Shown: positions 8,851 to 16,783, counted from the stretch's first letter. The stretch is DNA of 39,392 nucleotides from Solirubrobacteraceae bacterium (GCA_025451035.1 JANWLE010000064.1:1-39392), one strand, 5' to 3'. Made by a program: numbers and translations. The notes: generated by a model from the sequence alone, not told the origin.

Positions 8851-9549
8851 CTACCGCTCGGCCATGACTATGCCGAGCAGAGCTGGCAGGTCCTTCAACG
8901 ACCTCACGATCTCAGCGCCCGCTTCTCGTAGCGCCGGCTCGTCGCTGTCGGCGACATAGCCGACGGCGCGCATCCCCGCTGATACCGCTGCCCTGACGCC
9001 GGAAGAGGTGTCCTCGACCACCACGCAGCGGGACGGCTCGGCGTTCATCGCCGCGGCCGCGTGGAGAAAGACATCTGGGTGCGGCTTGCCACGCGGCACC
9101 GAATAGGCGGAGAACAATGCGTCACTTCCGAACAGGCCCAAAAGGCCCGTGAGGCCAAGCGAAAGTCGGGTCTTCTCGAGCCTGCCCTGTGAGGCGACGC
9201 AGACCGCGATCCCTGCCGCGCTGATGCCCCGAACCGTCTCTCCCGCGCCCTCAACCGCCGTCAGTTCTCGGCCAAACGCCTCGGCCCGGTCGCGTTCGTA
9301 GCGTTCGAGCCAGTCGTGCGGCAAGCGGCGAGCGAGCTTGGCCTCCACGCGAGAGACGACGTCGGCCAGCAAAAGCTCCTGGTAGTCGCGCCGAGCCTCC
9401 GTGAGCGTTGTAGGAAGCCCCTCGGCCGTCAGCATCCGTGCGAGCAGGTCGCAGGCGATCGCCAAGCTGTCGACCAAGACGCCGTCACAGTCGAAGATGA
9501 CGAGCTGCGGATCCTGCGTCGCTCGCTTCCTTCGACGGGATGTGCTCAT
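8851..9549 (-). CDS. HAD-superfamily phosphatase/phosphomutase (beta-phosphoglucomutase-like)
   Basis: This 232-residue protein carries the four HAD motifs. Motif I is FDCDGVLVDS (about residues 19-28, nucleophile Asp and acid/base Asp). Motif II is the Ser in CVASQG. Motif III is the Lys in PRGKPHPD. Motif IV is VVVEDTSSG. A helical cap domain sits between motifs I and II, as in the subfamily I phosphoglycolate phosphatase/beta-phosphoglucomutase group. It should hydrolyse or move a phosphate on a small sugar or organic phosphate; the substrate is unknown. It lies 61 bp upstream of the exchanger gene on the same strand and could be co-transcribed with it, though no functional link is evident. 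Confidence 0.9.
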   Translation of the reverse strand: MSTSRRRKRATQDPQLVIFDCDGVLVDSLAIACDLLARMLTAEGLPTTLTEARRDYQELLLADVVSRVEAKLARRLPHDWLERYERDRAEAFGRELTAVEGAGETVRGISAAGIAVCVASQGRLEKTRLSLGLTGLLGLFGSDALFSAYSVPRGKPHPDVFLHAAAAMNAEPSRCVVVEDTSSGVRAAVSAGMRAVGYVADSDEPALREAGAEIVRSLKDLPALLGIVMAER

Positions 9550-9705
9550 AAGGTTTAGATGAGCTTACGAAAGAGCAAGCCGGGACGCTGGCGTGACGCC
9601 CAAGGCCGGTGGCGCCTAACCTGAGAGCCAGCTCTGCGCCCGTGCGCATGAGCTAGAGCGCTTTGGCGACCCCCGCAGGCTGTGCTTCAGCATCAACGAC
9701 ACAGC

Positions 9706-9840
9706 CGACCATTCACGGCCGAGCAGGCCCGCCCAGAGCTACCCCTCATCATCTCGATAGCCAACGCGCTGGACGCCAGCATCGAGATCAAGCGCCGCCC
9801 ACGCAGATCGAACGGCGAGTCCGCCGCTGTACGAGCCTGA
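9706..9840 (+). pseudogene. Relic of a HigA-like antitoxin 3' end (copy of 17159-17293)
   Basis: Forty-four codons followed by a stop encode the end of an XRE-family antitoxin (TAEQARPELPLIISIANALD, then IEIKRRPRRS). They match the intact antitoxin gene that ends at 17293. Aligned by eye without gaps (9712-9850 against 17165-17303), I count about ten differences in 139 bp, and the match continues about 10 bp past the stop. The helix-turn-helix part and start are missing and the match fades upstream of 9706. It is a decayed fragment of the same toxin-antitoxin cassette, so the cassette has visited at least two sites in this window. Confidence 0.75.
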
Positions 9841-9846
9841 CGGGCT

Positions 9847-10284
9847 TCAATGGCCTTCTTCGAGCGTACTGCGCAGACCCGCGAGGGCGCGAGCCCCAAC
9901 GCGTTTGAACGCGACCCGTAGCAGCGGGTCGGCGATCTTGAGCGCCCCCTTGAGCGCGAGATCGGCGTCATAGGTGATTCGTGTGCCGCCGTTTGACGGC
10001 TCGAAAGTGATTCGGTCAAGCGAAACGACGGTCGGGCTCTCGCCGCGGAACGTGACGGCGCTTGGCGGGTGGTACTCGACGATGCGGTAGGTGAGGGGAG
10101 TCTTTCGCCCGAGGAAGTTGGCCAGGAGTCGGAACTCGGTTCCCTCGCGAACCGGTTCCTCGCCGAGACGCTCGGCTTCGATGACACCCGGGTCCCACTC
10201 CTCGGTGGTCGAGAAGTCGCTCAGGTAGGCGAACATCTTCTCGGGCGTACGCGATGTGTCGAGGCTTGCGTTGTAGTGGGCCAT
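9847..10284 (-). CDS. SRPBCC-fold (START/Bet v1-like) polyketide-cyclase-type protein
   Basis: The 145-residue protein has the SRPBCC pattern: a beta-strand start with TPEKMFAYLSDFSTTEEWDP, the strand series TFRGESPTVVSLDRITFEP, and a long C-terminal helix. Such proteins form a hydrophobic pocket for lipids or polyketides, and some are enzymes. ATG 10284 is chosen because AAGGAG lies just upstream; an upstream extension of the frame would overlap the preceding gene. It follows the SDR gene with a 10-bp gap, so they form an operon. That operon is divergent from the FAD/DUF1365/CFA operon. A role in handling a modified lipid is inferred from context. Confidence 0.82.
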   Translation of the reverse strand: MAHYNASLDTSRTPEKMFAYLSDFSTTEEWDPGVIEAERLGEEPVREGTEFRLLANFLGRKTPLTYRIVEYHPPSAVTFRGESPTVVSLDRITFEPSNGGTRITYDADLALKGALKIADPLLRVAFKRVGARALAGLRSTLEEGH

Positions 10285-10294
10285 TGGGCTCTCC

Positions 10295-11332
10295 TTATCG
10301 ATTGGGATCGGCGTCGGGCGGAGTTTGGGCCGATCCGACCGACGGTCTGTGCCCTTCAGGGCGCGACTCGTACCAGCCGCTGAGGCGCTCGCACTCGGCC
10401 CATAGCCGCTCGCGCTCCTCGGGCGTCTCCTTTGTCCACGGCACGCGGTGGGTAGGGCGCTGTCGGCGGTCGTGCCAGAAGCCTCCGGAGCTGCGCCCCG
10501 GCTCGGGAGCGGCGCCAAGCCAGACGATCGTGTCGGCTCCCTGGAGCGGCGTGCGCAGCAGAGGCTTCGTCACGCGATAGAAACGCGGAAGCGAAGACTT
10601 CAAGCCCGGCGTGTCCACCCAGCCGGGGTGCATCGCGTGAGCGACGACGCCCGTTCCCCCCAACCGTTGCGCCCAGGTCTCGGTCAGCATCACCTCGGCG
10701 CGCTTGCTGCGCGCATAGGCGGTGGGGCCGTCGAACTCCCCATCACTCATCTGCAGATCATCGAGGTGAACTCGCTGCGTGTACATGCCACCCGAAGACA
10801 CGTTGACGATACGCGCCGGCGCGCCCTTCTGGAGCAGCGGGACCAGCAGGTTCGTCAGTAGGAACGGTCCAACGACGTTTGTCGCGAACGTCAGCTCGAT
10901 GCCATCCGGTGAGAGCGTGCGCTCACTCACCAGCGCACCGGCGTTGTTGACCAGCACGTCGAGGCGCGGCAGCTCCTGGCGCAGGCGCTCGGCGAACTGC
11001 CTCACTGCTTCCAGGTCGCTGAGATCGCAGAGGTCAACCCGCACGTCGCCGTTGCCCGATCGCGCAACGATCTCCGCCCGCGCGCCCTCGCCGCGCCGCT
11101 CGTCGCGAGCCAGCAACCGGACGGCGGCGCCGAGACGCGCGAAACCCTCTGCGGCGGCCAGGCCCAGTCCGGAGCTTGCCCCCGTGACGAGCGCCACCTT
11201 CCCGTCCATGGGCTCCAGGTCGTCGGGGTTGAACATACCCGACCGCAAGCGATACCCAGCGCGCGTGTAGCCCACAACGACGGTGCGGTCGAGGATCGTG
11301 TCGAGTAGTGAGCCGATCGATGCTATGTACAT
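10295..11332 (-). CDS. Short-chain dehydrogenase/reductase (DHRS12-like)
   Basis: This 345-residue protein has the classical SDR fold: TGASSGLG cofactor loop (about residues 50-57), NNAG at about 129-132, catalytic Ser in VNVSSGGMYTQR, and the YARSK Tyr/Lys pair. About 45 residues precede the Rossmann fold (DRTVVVGYTRAGYRLRSG), as is usual for the DHRS12-like group, which supports the long start at 11332. The Arg in the cofactor region (LLARDERRG) suggests NADP(H), which is weak evidence. The start codon sits inside a 12-bp palindrome at 11323-11334 and next to tandem repeats, so it may be translated from a leaderless or very short-leader mRNA. It is first in the operon with the SRPBCC gene. 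Confidence 0.88.
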   Translation of the reverse strand: MYIASIGSLLDTILDRTVVVGYTRAGYRLRSGMFNPDDLEPMDGKVALVTGASSGLGLAAAEGFARLGAAVRLLARDERRGEGARAEIVARSGNGDVRVDLCDLSDLEAVRQFAERLRQELPRLDVLVNNAGALVSERTLSPDGIELTFATNVVGPFLLTNLLVPLLQKGAPARIVNVSSGGMYTQRVHLDDLQMSDGEFDGPTAYARSKRAEVMLTETWAQRLGGTGVVAHAMHPGWVDTPGLKSSLPRFYRVTKPLLRTPLQGADTIVWLGAAPEPGRSSGGFWHDRRQRPTHRVPWTKETPEERERLWAECERLSGWYESRPEGHRPSVGSAQTPPDADPNR

Positions 11333-11365
11333 AGTTTAGAAACGTTCATAGTTTAGAAAAGTTCA
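11323..11365. promoter_or_regulatory. Divergent control region: 12-bp palindrome plus two tandem 17-bp repeats
   Basis: Only 49 bp separate the divergent starts at 11332 and 11382. This gap holds two adjacent 17-bp direct repeats, TAGTTTAGAAACGTTCA (11332-11348) and TAGTTTAGAAAAGTTCA (11349-11365), which differ at one base. The perfect palindrome CTATGTACATAG (11323-11334) overlaps the first repeat and the SDR start codon. The stretch is AT-rich against a GC-rich background. Read on the minus strand, each repeat is TGAAC-N-TTTCTAAACTA, which contains promoter-like elements. This looks like an operator or a double promoter controlling both arms of the lipid-modification locus. The regulator is not encoded nearby. 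Confidence 0.65.
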
Positions 11366-11381
11366 GTCCCCTAGAACATCT

Positions 11382-12629
11382 ATGAGAATCGCAATCATCG
11401 GCGCCGGAGTGTCCGGACTTGTATGTGCACACATGCTGCACCGCGATCACGAGCTGGTCGTATTCGAGGCCGGTGACCATGCCGGCGGGCACGCCAATAC
11501 GGTGCATGTCGAGACGGAGGCGGGCGCCTACGATCTCGACACCGGCTTCATCGTCTACAACGACCGCAATTACCAAGGCTTTGAACGCCTACTCGGCGAG
11601 CTCGGCGTGGCGACCCAGCCGTCACAGATGAGCTTCGGGGTGAGCGACGGCGCCGATTTCGAGTACAACGGAGCCTCGCCCAACGGCCTGTTCGCAAGCC
11701 GCCGCCAAGCGATCACGCCCTCCTTCCACCGAATGATCGCCGACCTGGTCCGCTTCAACCGGGACGCCCGCCGGCTGCTCGCTTCCGGCGAGGATCCGTC
11801 GCTTCAGGACTGGCTTGCGCAGCGGTGCTATTCAGAGGCCTTCGTCGAGCGGCTGATCGTCCCACAAGCAACGGCCGTGTGGTCCGCGGATCCAGCGCAA
11901 ATGTGGTCTTTCCCGGTGCGCTTCCTGATCGAGTTCTTCGACAATCACGGCATGCTTGGATTCCGCGACCGCCCCCACTGGCGCGCGATCGCAGGAGGAT
12001 CGCGCAACTACGTCGAGGCTCTCACGCGGCCCTGGCGCGGGCGCCTGCGGCTCTCGACACCGGTGAGGCAGGTCTGCCGGCATTCAAGCCATGTCACGGT
12101 CTCCCCGCGCACAGGGGAGCCGGAGCGCTTTGACGCGGTCGTGATCGCGACTCACTCCGATCAGGCGCTCGCGCTGCTCGGCGATCCCAGCGAACGCGAG
12201 CGCGAGCTGCTTGGGGCAATTCCATATCAACCCAACGAGGCGGTGCTTCACACCGACCGCTCGCTGCTCCCGCGGCGCCGGCGCGCGTGGGCAAGCTGGA
12301 ACTATCACCTCGGCGCCGCCATGCCGGGACGCTGCACGGTGACCTACCACATGAACCGTCTGCAGTCGTTGCGCGCGGACCGCGAGTTCTGCGTCACGCT
12401 CAACCGCGCGGCGGCGATCGATCCGCAACTGATTATCCGGACGATCCAATACGCCCATCCTGTCTACACCCCAGCGGGCGTCGCCGCGCAGGCCAGGCAC
12501 CACGAGATCAGCGGGCGCAACCGCACGCACTACTGCGGCGCCTACTGGGGATGGGGCTTCCACGAGGACGGCGTCAACAGCGCGCTGCGGGTGGTGCGCG
12601 AGCTGGGCGCCCGAGCAGGAGAGCTGTAA
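11382..12629 (+). CDS. FAD/NAD(P)-binding oxidoreductase (amine-oxidase-like)
   Basis: The 415-residue protein opens with a dinucleotide-binding motif IIGAGVSGLVCAHML followed by the acidic VVFEAGDHAGGHANTV, typical of flavin amine oxidases, phytoene desaturases and relatives. Further family features are DLDTGFIVYNDRNYQ and the C-terminal FAD contact YWGWGFHEDGVNSA. No membrane segment is evident. Proteins of this exact type usually sit beside DUF1365 and CFA-synthase-like genes, as here: the next gene starts 4 bp after its stop. They are thought to act in fatty-acid modification, and in proteobacteria related clusters belong to the singlet-oxygen (sigma-E/ChrR) response. The reaction is not established from sequence; FAD-dependent desaturation or oxidation of an acyl chain is my inference. 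Confidence 0.9.
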   Translation: MRIAIIGAGVSGLVCAHMLHRDHELVVFEAGDHAGGHANTVHVETEAGAYDLDTGFIVYNDRNYQGFERLLGELGVATQPSQMSFGVSDGADFEYNGASPNGLFASRRQAITPSFHRMIADLVRFNRDARRLLASGEDPSLQDWLAQRCYSEAFVERLIVPQATAVWSADPAQMWSFPVRFLIEFFDNHGMLGFRDRPHWRAIAGGSRNYVEALTRPWRGRLRLSTPVRQVCRHSSHVTVSPRTGEPERFDAVVIATHSDQALALLGDPSERERELLGAIPYQPNEAVLHTDRSLLPRRRRAWASWNYHLGAAMPGRCTVTYHMNRLQSLRADREFCVTLNRAAAIDPQLIIRTIQYAHPVYTPAGVAAQARHHEISGRNRTHYCGAYWGWGFHEDGVNSALRVVRELGARAGEL

Positions 12630-12633
12630 ACGC

Positions 12634-13374
12634 ATGACCGCGAGCGCGATCTACGAGGGCACGATCCGTCACCGGCGCTTTGCGGTGCGCCCCCACGAGC
12701 TCCACCATCGCTTGGCGCTCCTCTATCTCGACCTGCGGGAGCTGGACAGCCTGCTTGACGGCCGCTTGCTTGCCGCTCGCCCAGGCCTGGTGCGCTTCCG
12801 TCGCGCCGACTACCTCGGCGCCCCCTCCATTTCACTTTCAGATGCCGTGCGCATGCAGGTCGAGCGGGAGACGGGCAGCGCCCCCGCAGGACCGATCCGT
12901 CTACTCACGCAGCCGCGCACTTTCGGCCACTGCTTCAACCCGGTCAGCTTCTACTACTGCTTCACTACCCAAGAGCAGCTCGATGCGGTTGTGGCTGAGG
13001 TGACCAACACCCCATGGGGCGAGCGACACGCCTACGTGCTCAGGCGCAGTAAAGAGGGGCCGGTGCTCGCCGCCGGCTTCACCAAGGCGCTACACGTTTC
13101 GCCGTTCATGGGAATGGAGCAGCACTACACGATGCGCGTGGCGGAGCCCGGCCCAACATTGGCCGTTCACATCGAGAGCCATGAGCACGGACAGCTCGCG
13201 TTTGACGCCACGCTCGCGCTGTGCCGCAGGCCACTCACCCGCGCCGGCCTGGCTCGCGTCACAGCGCGTTACCCGGCTGCGACGCTGCGCGTGCTCGCGC
13301 TCATCTACGCTCACGCGCTTGCGCTGAAGCTCAAGGGCGTGCCGGTTCACCACAATCCGGTGGGGCCGGCGTGA
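12634..13374 (+). CDS. DUF1365 family protein
   Basis: This 246-residue protein matches DUF1365: N-terminal GTIRHRRFAVRPHELHHRL, central RLLTQPRTFGHCFNPVSFYY, then TNTPWGERHAYVL and KALHVSPFMGMEQHY. The His and Phe/Tyr-rich conserved core is intact and the length is normal for the family. Its biochemical function is not known to me. It nearly always lies between an FAD oxidoreductase gene and a CFA-synthase-like gene, and that order is kept here. Its stop overlaps the next start (GTGA, 13371-13374), which indicates translational coupling. A part in making a modified fatty acid is inferred from this context. Confidence 0.9.
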   Translation: MTASAIYEGTIRHRRFAVRPHELHHRLALLYLDLRELDSLLDGRLLAARPGLVRFRRADYLGAPSISLSDAVRMQVERETGSAPAGPIRLLTQPRTFGHCFNPVSFYYCFTTQEQLDAVVAEVTNTPWGERHAYVLRRSKEGPVLAAGFTKALHVSPFMGMEQHYTMRVAEPGPTLAVHIESHEHGQLAFDATLALCRRPLTRAGLARVTARYPAATLRVLALIYAHALALKLKGVPVHHNPVGPA

Positions 13375-14651
13375 GGCGCGACGCAGGACATCGCCTTCCA
13401 TCGCGGGGATCGGGTGTGACAGTGACGCAGCGCGTCACGAGGCGCATCGTGCTCAGCCTGCTGAGACGTCTGCACTCAGGGCGGCTCACCATCCTCGATG
13501 GTGAGCAACCACTGGTGCTGGGGCACGGCAGCCCGCGGGCGACGGTCCAGGTCAACTCACCGCGGCTATGGCCGAGGCTGCTGCACGGCAGCCGCGGACT
13601 GGCCGAGGCCTACATGCACGGGCTGTGGGAGTCCCCGGACCTGACAGCCGTGGTGCGCGTTGCTGCGCGCAACACGAGGACGCTTGACAAGTGGCGTCGT
13701 CGCCTCGCGCCGGCGCGGGTCCCTCTGCAGGTTATGCGGGGCATTCGCACGCGCAACACGCGCACGCGCAGTCGTCATGCCGTAGCAGCCCACTACGACC
13801 TCGGTAACGAGTTCTTTGCGTTGATGCTCGACGAGACGATGATGTACTCGTCCGCCTACTTCCCGCACCGAGGTATGACACTCGCGCAAGCATCGCGCGC
13901 CAAGCTCGAGTTGGTGTGCCGGAAGCTCTGCCTGGGTCCCAGCGACCATGTGCTCGAGATCGGAACGGGATGGGGTGGCTTTGCCGTTCACGCCGCACGC
14001 ACCAGAGGCTGCCGGGTCACGACCACCACAATCTCTTACGAGCAGTACGAGCACGCCCGCAATTGGGTACGGACTGCGGGTGTTGCCGATCGGGTGACGG
14101 TGCTGTGCGAGGACTATCGCGACCTGCGCGGCCGATACGACAAGCTCGTCTCGATCGAGATGATCGAGGCCGTCGGGTATCGCGACTTCGACACGTTCTT
14201 CGCACACTGCTCGAATCTCCTTGCAGACGATGGGGCAATGCTGCTCCAGGCGATCGTCATCGACGGCGGGGCCTACCAGGTCGAGAGGGCCTCGCGGAGC
14301 TTCATCCGCACCCACATCTTCCCGGGCGGCTGCCTGCCCTCGCTCCCGGTGATCGGGCGCTGTCTCGCTCGGCGCACAGATATGCGAACGATCGGGCTCG
14401 AGGATCTGACGCCGCACTACGCCGAGACGCTGCGGCGCTGGCGCGCCAACTTCGAAGCCGCGACCGCGCGCCTGGAGGGTCTCGGTTATGACGAGCGCTT
14501 CAGGAGGCTGTGGCGGATGTATCTCTCCTACTGCGAGGCCGGCTTCGCCGAGCGGCGAATCGAGAGTGTGCAGACGTTGCTGGCCAAGCCGCGATGGAGC
14601 GGGTCCGCCGGCCTAACGAGCGTGCACGCCGCGCCTCGAACGGTGGCTTGA
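13371..14651 (+). CDS. Cyclopropane-fatty-acid-synthase-like SAM methyltransferase
   Basis: This 426-residue protein is a CFA synthase/mycolic-acid-methyltransferase type enzyme. It has an N-terminal domain (about 1-125) and then AVAAHYDLGNEFFALMLDE and MMYSSAYF. The SAM-binding loop is VLEIGTGWGGFAV; SIEMIEAVGYRDFDTFF and FIRTHIFPGG follow. The family adds a one-carbon unit from S-adenosylmethionine to the double bond of acyl chains in phospholipids. GTG 13371 is chosen because it overlaps the DUF1365 stop; the frame is open further upstream but would overlap DUF1365 by 150 bp. The product could be a cyclopropane, methyl-branched or precursor methyl chain. The FAD and DUF1365 neighbours argue for something beyond a simple cyclopropane. 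Confidence 0.92.
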   Translation: MRRDAGHRLPSRGSGVTVTQRVTRRIVLSLLRRLHSGRLTILDGEQPLVLGHGSPRATVQVNSPRLWPRLLHGSRGLAEAYMHGLWESPDLTAVVRVAARNTRTLDKWRRRLAPARVPLQVMRGIRTRNTRTRSRHAVAAHYDLGNEFFALMLDETMMYSSAYFPHRGMTLAQASRAKLELVCRKLCLGPSDHVLEIGTGWGGFAVHAARTRGCRVTTTTISYEQYEHARNWVRTAGVADRVTVLCEDYRDLRGRYDKLVSIEMIEAVGYRDFDTFFAHCSNLLADDGAMLLQAIVIDGGAYQVERASRSFIRTHIFPGGCLPSLPVIGRCLARRTDMRTIGLEDLTPHYAETLRRWRANFEAATARLEGLGYDERFRRLWRMYLSYCEAGFAERRIESVQTLLAKPRWSGSAGLTSVHAAPRTVA

Positions 14652-14656
14652 AAGAC

Positions 14657-15574
14657 ATGGCCCGCGCGCTCGTCACCGGAGCGTCTGGCTACGTGGGCAA
14701 CCGCCTTGTGCGAGAGCTTCACGCGCTCGGCGAGCCGGTCGAGTGCGTCGTGCGCAAACCGAGCAGTGTCAGCTTCGATCGAGCCATCACGGTGCATCGA
14801 GGCGACATGCTCGACCCGGTTTCCCTCAACGCGATCGGCGACGGCTATACGACGGCCTACTACCTCGTTCACTCGATGGGTCGTGGTGGAGGTTCCGACT
14901 ATGAGCGACGCGACGCCCTCGCCGCCTCAAATTTCGCCCGCTTTGCGAGCGCCACCGGCATCGAACGGGTCGTCTACCTGGGTGGCCTCGGCGATCGTCC
15001 CGCATCCAAGCATCTGCGCTCTCGGTTGCGCGTTGGGGAAATCCTACGCGAGCAGGGTCCGCCGCTGACCTGGTTTCGCGCCGGCATGGTGGTGGGGGCC
15101 GGCTCGGAGAGCTATCGGACGCTTCGCTCGCTTGTTGAGCGTTTGCCGGTGATGCTCGCGCCGTCGTGGCTGTCCACGCCCACACAGGCAATCGGCATCG
15201 CCGACGTAGTGCGCTATCTCATTGAGGCTCTTCGGATTCCCCAGACGCGTTCCCGCGCAATCCAGATCGGAGCGGCCGAGATACTCACCTACGGTGAGAT
15301 GCTCGACAAGATGGCCGATGCGCTTGAACTGCGCCGCCGCCCACGCATCCCCGTTCCATTTCTGACTCCCTGGCTCTCCTCTCATTGGATCGGACTCGTC
15401 ACACCGGTCGATGCAGGCGTCGCGAGACCGCTTATCGAGGGGCTCTCCACCGACACGACTATCACCGACCCATCCGACATGGCACTGTTCGACTTCCAGC
15501 CACGATCGTTCGAGCAGGCGTTGCGCGAGGCGATCGCCGAGGAGGCCGCCCGTCCGCTCACGCCCTCGCCGTAG
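14657..15574 (+). CDS. NAD(P)-binding atypical SDR / epimerase-like protein
   Basis: The 305-residue protein starts with LVTGASGYVGNRLVRELHAL, an extended/atypical SDR cofactor motif. It continues with VVRKPSSVSFDRAITVHRGD, YYLVHSMGRGG and VVYLGGLGD, resembling NmrA/NAD-dependent epimerase-like proteins (DUF2867-type YbjT relatives). No classical YxxxK is obvious, so catalysis is uncertain. The C-terminal part has RAIQIGAAEILTYGEML, typical of this group. It follows the CFA-like gene by 5 bp and closes the four-gene plus-strand operon. I infer a redox or quinone/lipid-related role from its neighbours. ATG 14657 is preferred over an upstream start that overlaps the methyltransferase. Confidence 0.85.
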   Translation: MARALVTGASGYVGNRLVRELHALGEPVECVVRKPSSVSFDRAITVHRGDMLDPVSLNAIGDGYTTAYYLVHSMGRGGGSDYERRDALAASNFARFASATGIERVVYLGGLGDRPASKHLRSRLRVGEILREQGPPLTWFRAGMVVGAGSESYRTLRSLVERLPVMLAPSWLSTPTQAIGIADVVRYLIEALRIPQTRSRAIQIGAAEILTYGEMLDKMADALELRRRPRIPVPFLTPWLSSHWIGLVTPVDAGVARPLIEGLSTDTTITDPSDMALFDFQPRSFEQALREAIAEEAARPLTPSP

Positions 15575-15763
15575 TCAGTGCCCCCCAACGCTTTTCACTG
15601 GGCATTCTCAGAGCCCCGAATTCTCTATGAGCAGACGAAGGCCGCCTGGCCCAATATCAGTCGGATAGGTAACGAATACCATCGAGCCCTCCGCACGCCC
15701 GCGTCGGCACGGTTGCCGCAGTCGCGCACCGTTCTTTTCGCTGATTCAGAGAGCTGACCTCGG

Positions 15764-16192
15764 TCAGCTTGGCGGTGAGAGTCCGAGACGGTCGGCCATT
15801 TCGCGTGGCGTGAGTACCGGCAGGTCGCTCGATGTTACGTCCAGCAGGTGCCCATCGCCGGACACAACTGCATCGGCACCATGTGCTTGTGCGACCGCGA
15901 TGAGGTAGTCGTCGTCTGCGTCAGCCGTCTTAAAAGATGCGGGGGCAGCATCCTTGACCATCTCGGCCCGGTCGAGAAGAACAGCAATGAACGCCGCCGC
16001 GCGGCCCTCTGCGGCGTGGGCAGCGAACTTATCGCGGCCCAGCACGTCGGTCAGCTCGGCGATCAGCGTCGGGGAGACAATCATCTCGAAGTGCCCGTCA
16101 AGGAATGCGTCCACGAGCAACGCGGGTGCGGCCTTTCTGGGGGGGATGAATGCGGAGACCACGACGCCCGAGTCGATGGCGACCCGGGTCAC
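15764..16192 (-). CDS. PIN-domain toxin of a VapBC-like pair
   Basis: The 142-residue PIN-fold protein has the acidic residues expected for a Mg2+-dependent ribonuclease: Asp7 in AIDSGVVVSAF, Glu in LIAELTDVL, and Asp pairs in TADADDDYLIAVA and VVSGDGHLLD. It matches the toxin-antitoxin PIN family (PilT-type/COG1569-like). Known role: cleavage of RNA, often tRNA or rRNA, when freed from its antitoxin. Its start overlaps the antitoxin stop by 4 bp (16189-16192), the usual coupled order with the antitoxin first. The pair lies just outside the relic-marked end of the recombinase island. Confidence 0.88.
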   Translation of the reverse strand: MTRVAIDSGVVVSAFIPPRKAAPALLVDAFLDGHFEMIVSPTLIAELTDVLGRDKFAAHAAEGRAAAFIAVLLDRAEMVKDAAPASFKTADADDDYLIAVAQAHGADAVVSGDGHLLDVTSSDLPVLTPREMADRLGLSPPS

Positions 16193-16434
16193 GCGGCGCT
16201 GCGACGCTCGCGGCGCAGCGCGTGCAGCTCCTCGTTGGCGATCTGCATTGCTTCCTCTTCGGTGAGTTCGCTCATCGCCTGGGAGGTCTCGAGCGCCCGG
16301 CGGCCCAGGTAGAAGCGCAATGCACGCTCGACCACCTCGGCGTCCTGCGCCTCGGCGGAGGGCTTCATGGCATCGCGGGTGTCTGCCAGCAGGCCAGCGT
16401 CGACGTCGATCGTCTTGACGCGAGAGGTTGCCAT
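16189..16434 (-). CDS. Antitoxin partner of the PIN toxin (ribbon-helix-helix-like)
   Basis: This 81-residue protein is encoded directly upstream of the PIN toxin and overlaps it by 4 bp. It has a short N-terminal strand RVKTIDVDAGLL, then two helices (AEVVERALRFYLGRRALETS), consistent with a ribbon-helix-helix DNA-binding antitoxin. An acidic/basic C-terminal tail (SELTEEEAMQIANEELHALR) follows and would wrap the toxin. The GAAGGA just upstream of ATG 16434 supports the start. The likely role is toxin neutralisation and autorepression of the operon. Family assignment is by context and secondary-structure pattern. Confidence 0.78.
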   Translation of the reverse strand: MATSRVKTIDVDAGLLADTRDAMKPSAEAQDAEVVERALRFYLGRRALETSQAMSELTEEEAMQIANEELHALRRERRSAA

Positions 16435-16573
16435 TCCTTCAGGCTACCAGCGGGTCACGCCCACAAACTAGACTTTGACGCGACGGCAAGAGTGGCCTCG
16501 CTTGGCTACACGAGCCCAGATCCTGCCGGCGGCAACCAGCGGCTGTCGCCAAGTGACGCCGGTCTTCTGGCTG

Positions 16574-16783
16574 GGGTCTTGAGATCACGCGCGAGTTCTG
16601 CTCTGATCGCGCGCCGCCGAGCGCCGCAAGCTTCTGCTCTCGCTATTCGAGCAAATCTGGGCTCAGAACGGGCAGATCGTCGCCGTTCAACCACACGACG
16701 ACATCCTGCCCTACTTCCAAGACACACAGCAGTTCCTTCAACACCAAGCGGCACAGAGTGGTACCGAAAGCGGGAGCGACGGG
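16574..16783 (+). pseudogene. Collapsed copy of the serine recombinase locus (upstream region joined to 3' end)
   Basis: Bases 16621-16783 match the 3' end of the recombinase gene at 21420-21582 without gaps; I count 6 differences in 163 bp. Immediately before this, 16574-16615 resembles the sequence just upstream of the recombinase start (19917-19963, sharing GTCTTGAGATC and CTCTGCTCTGATCG-like blocks). About 1.5 kb of coding sequence is therefore missing and its ends are joined near 16614. The fragment cannot make a recombinase. It ends in GGGAGCGACGGG, the same 12 bases that form the 3' edge of tRNA-Asp at 21571-21582. I read it as the remnant of an earlier related element at the same attachment site. 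Confidence 0.8.

Noticed and set aside
13221-13370. Upstream extension of the CFA-like methyltransferase
   Set aside because: It would overlap the DUF1365 gene by 150 bp, while GTG 13371 gives the usual coupled stop/start overlap.
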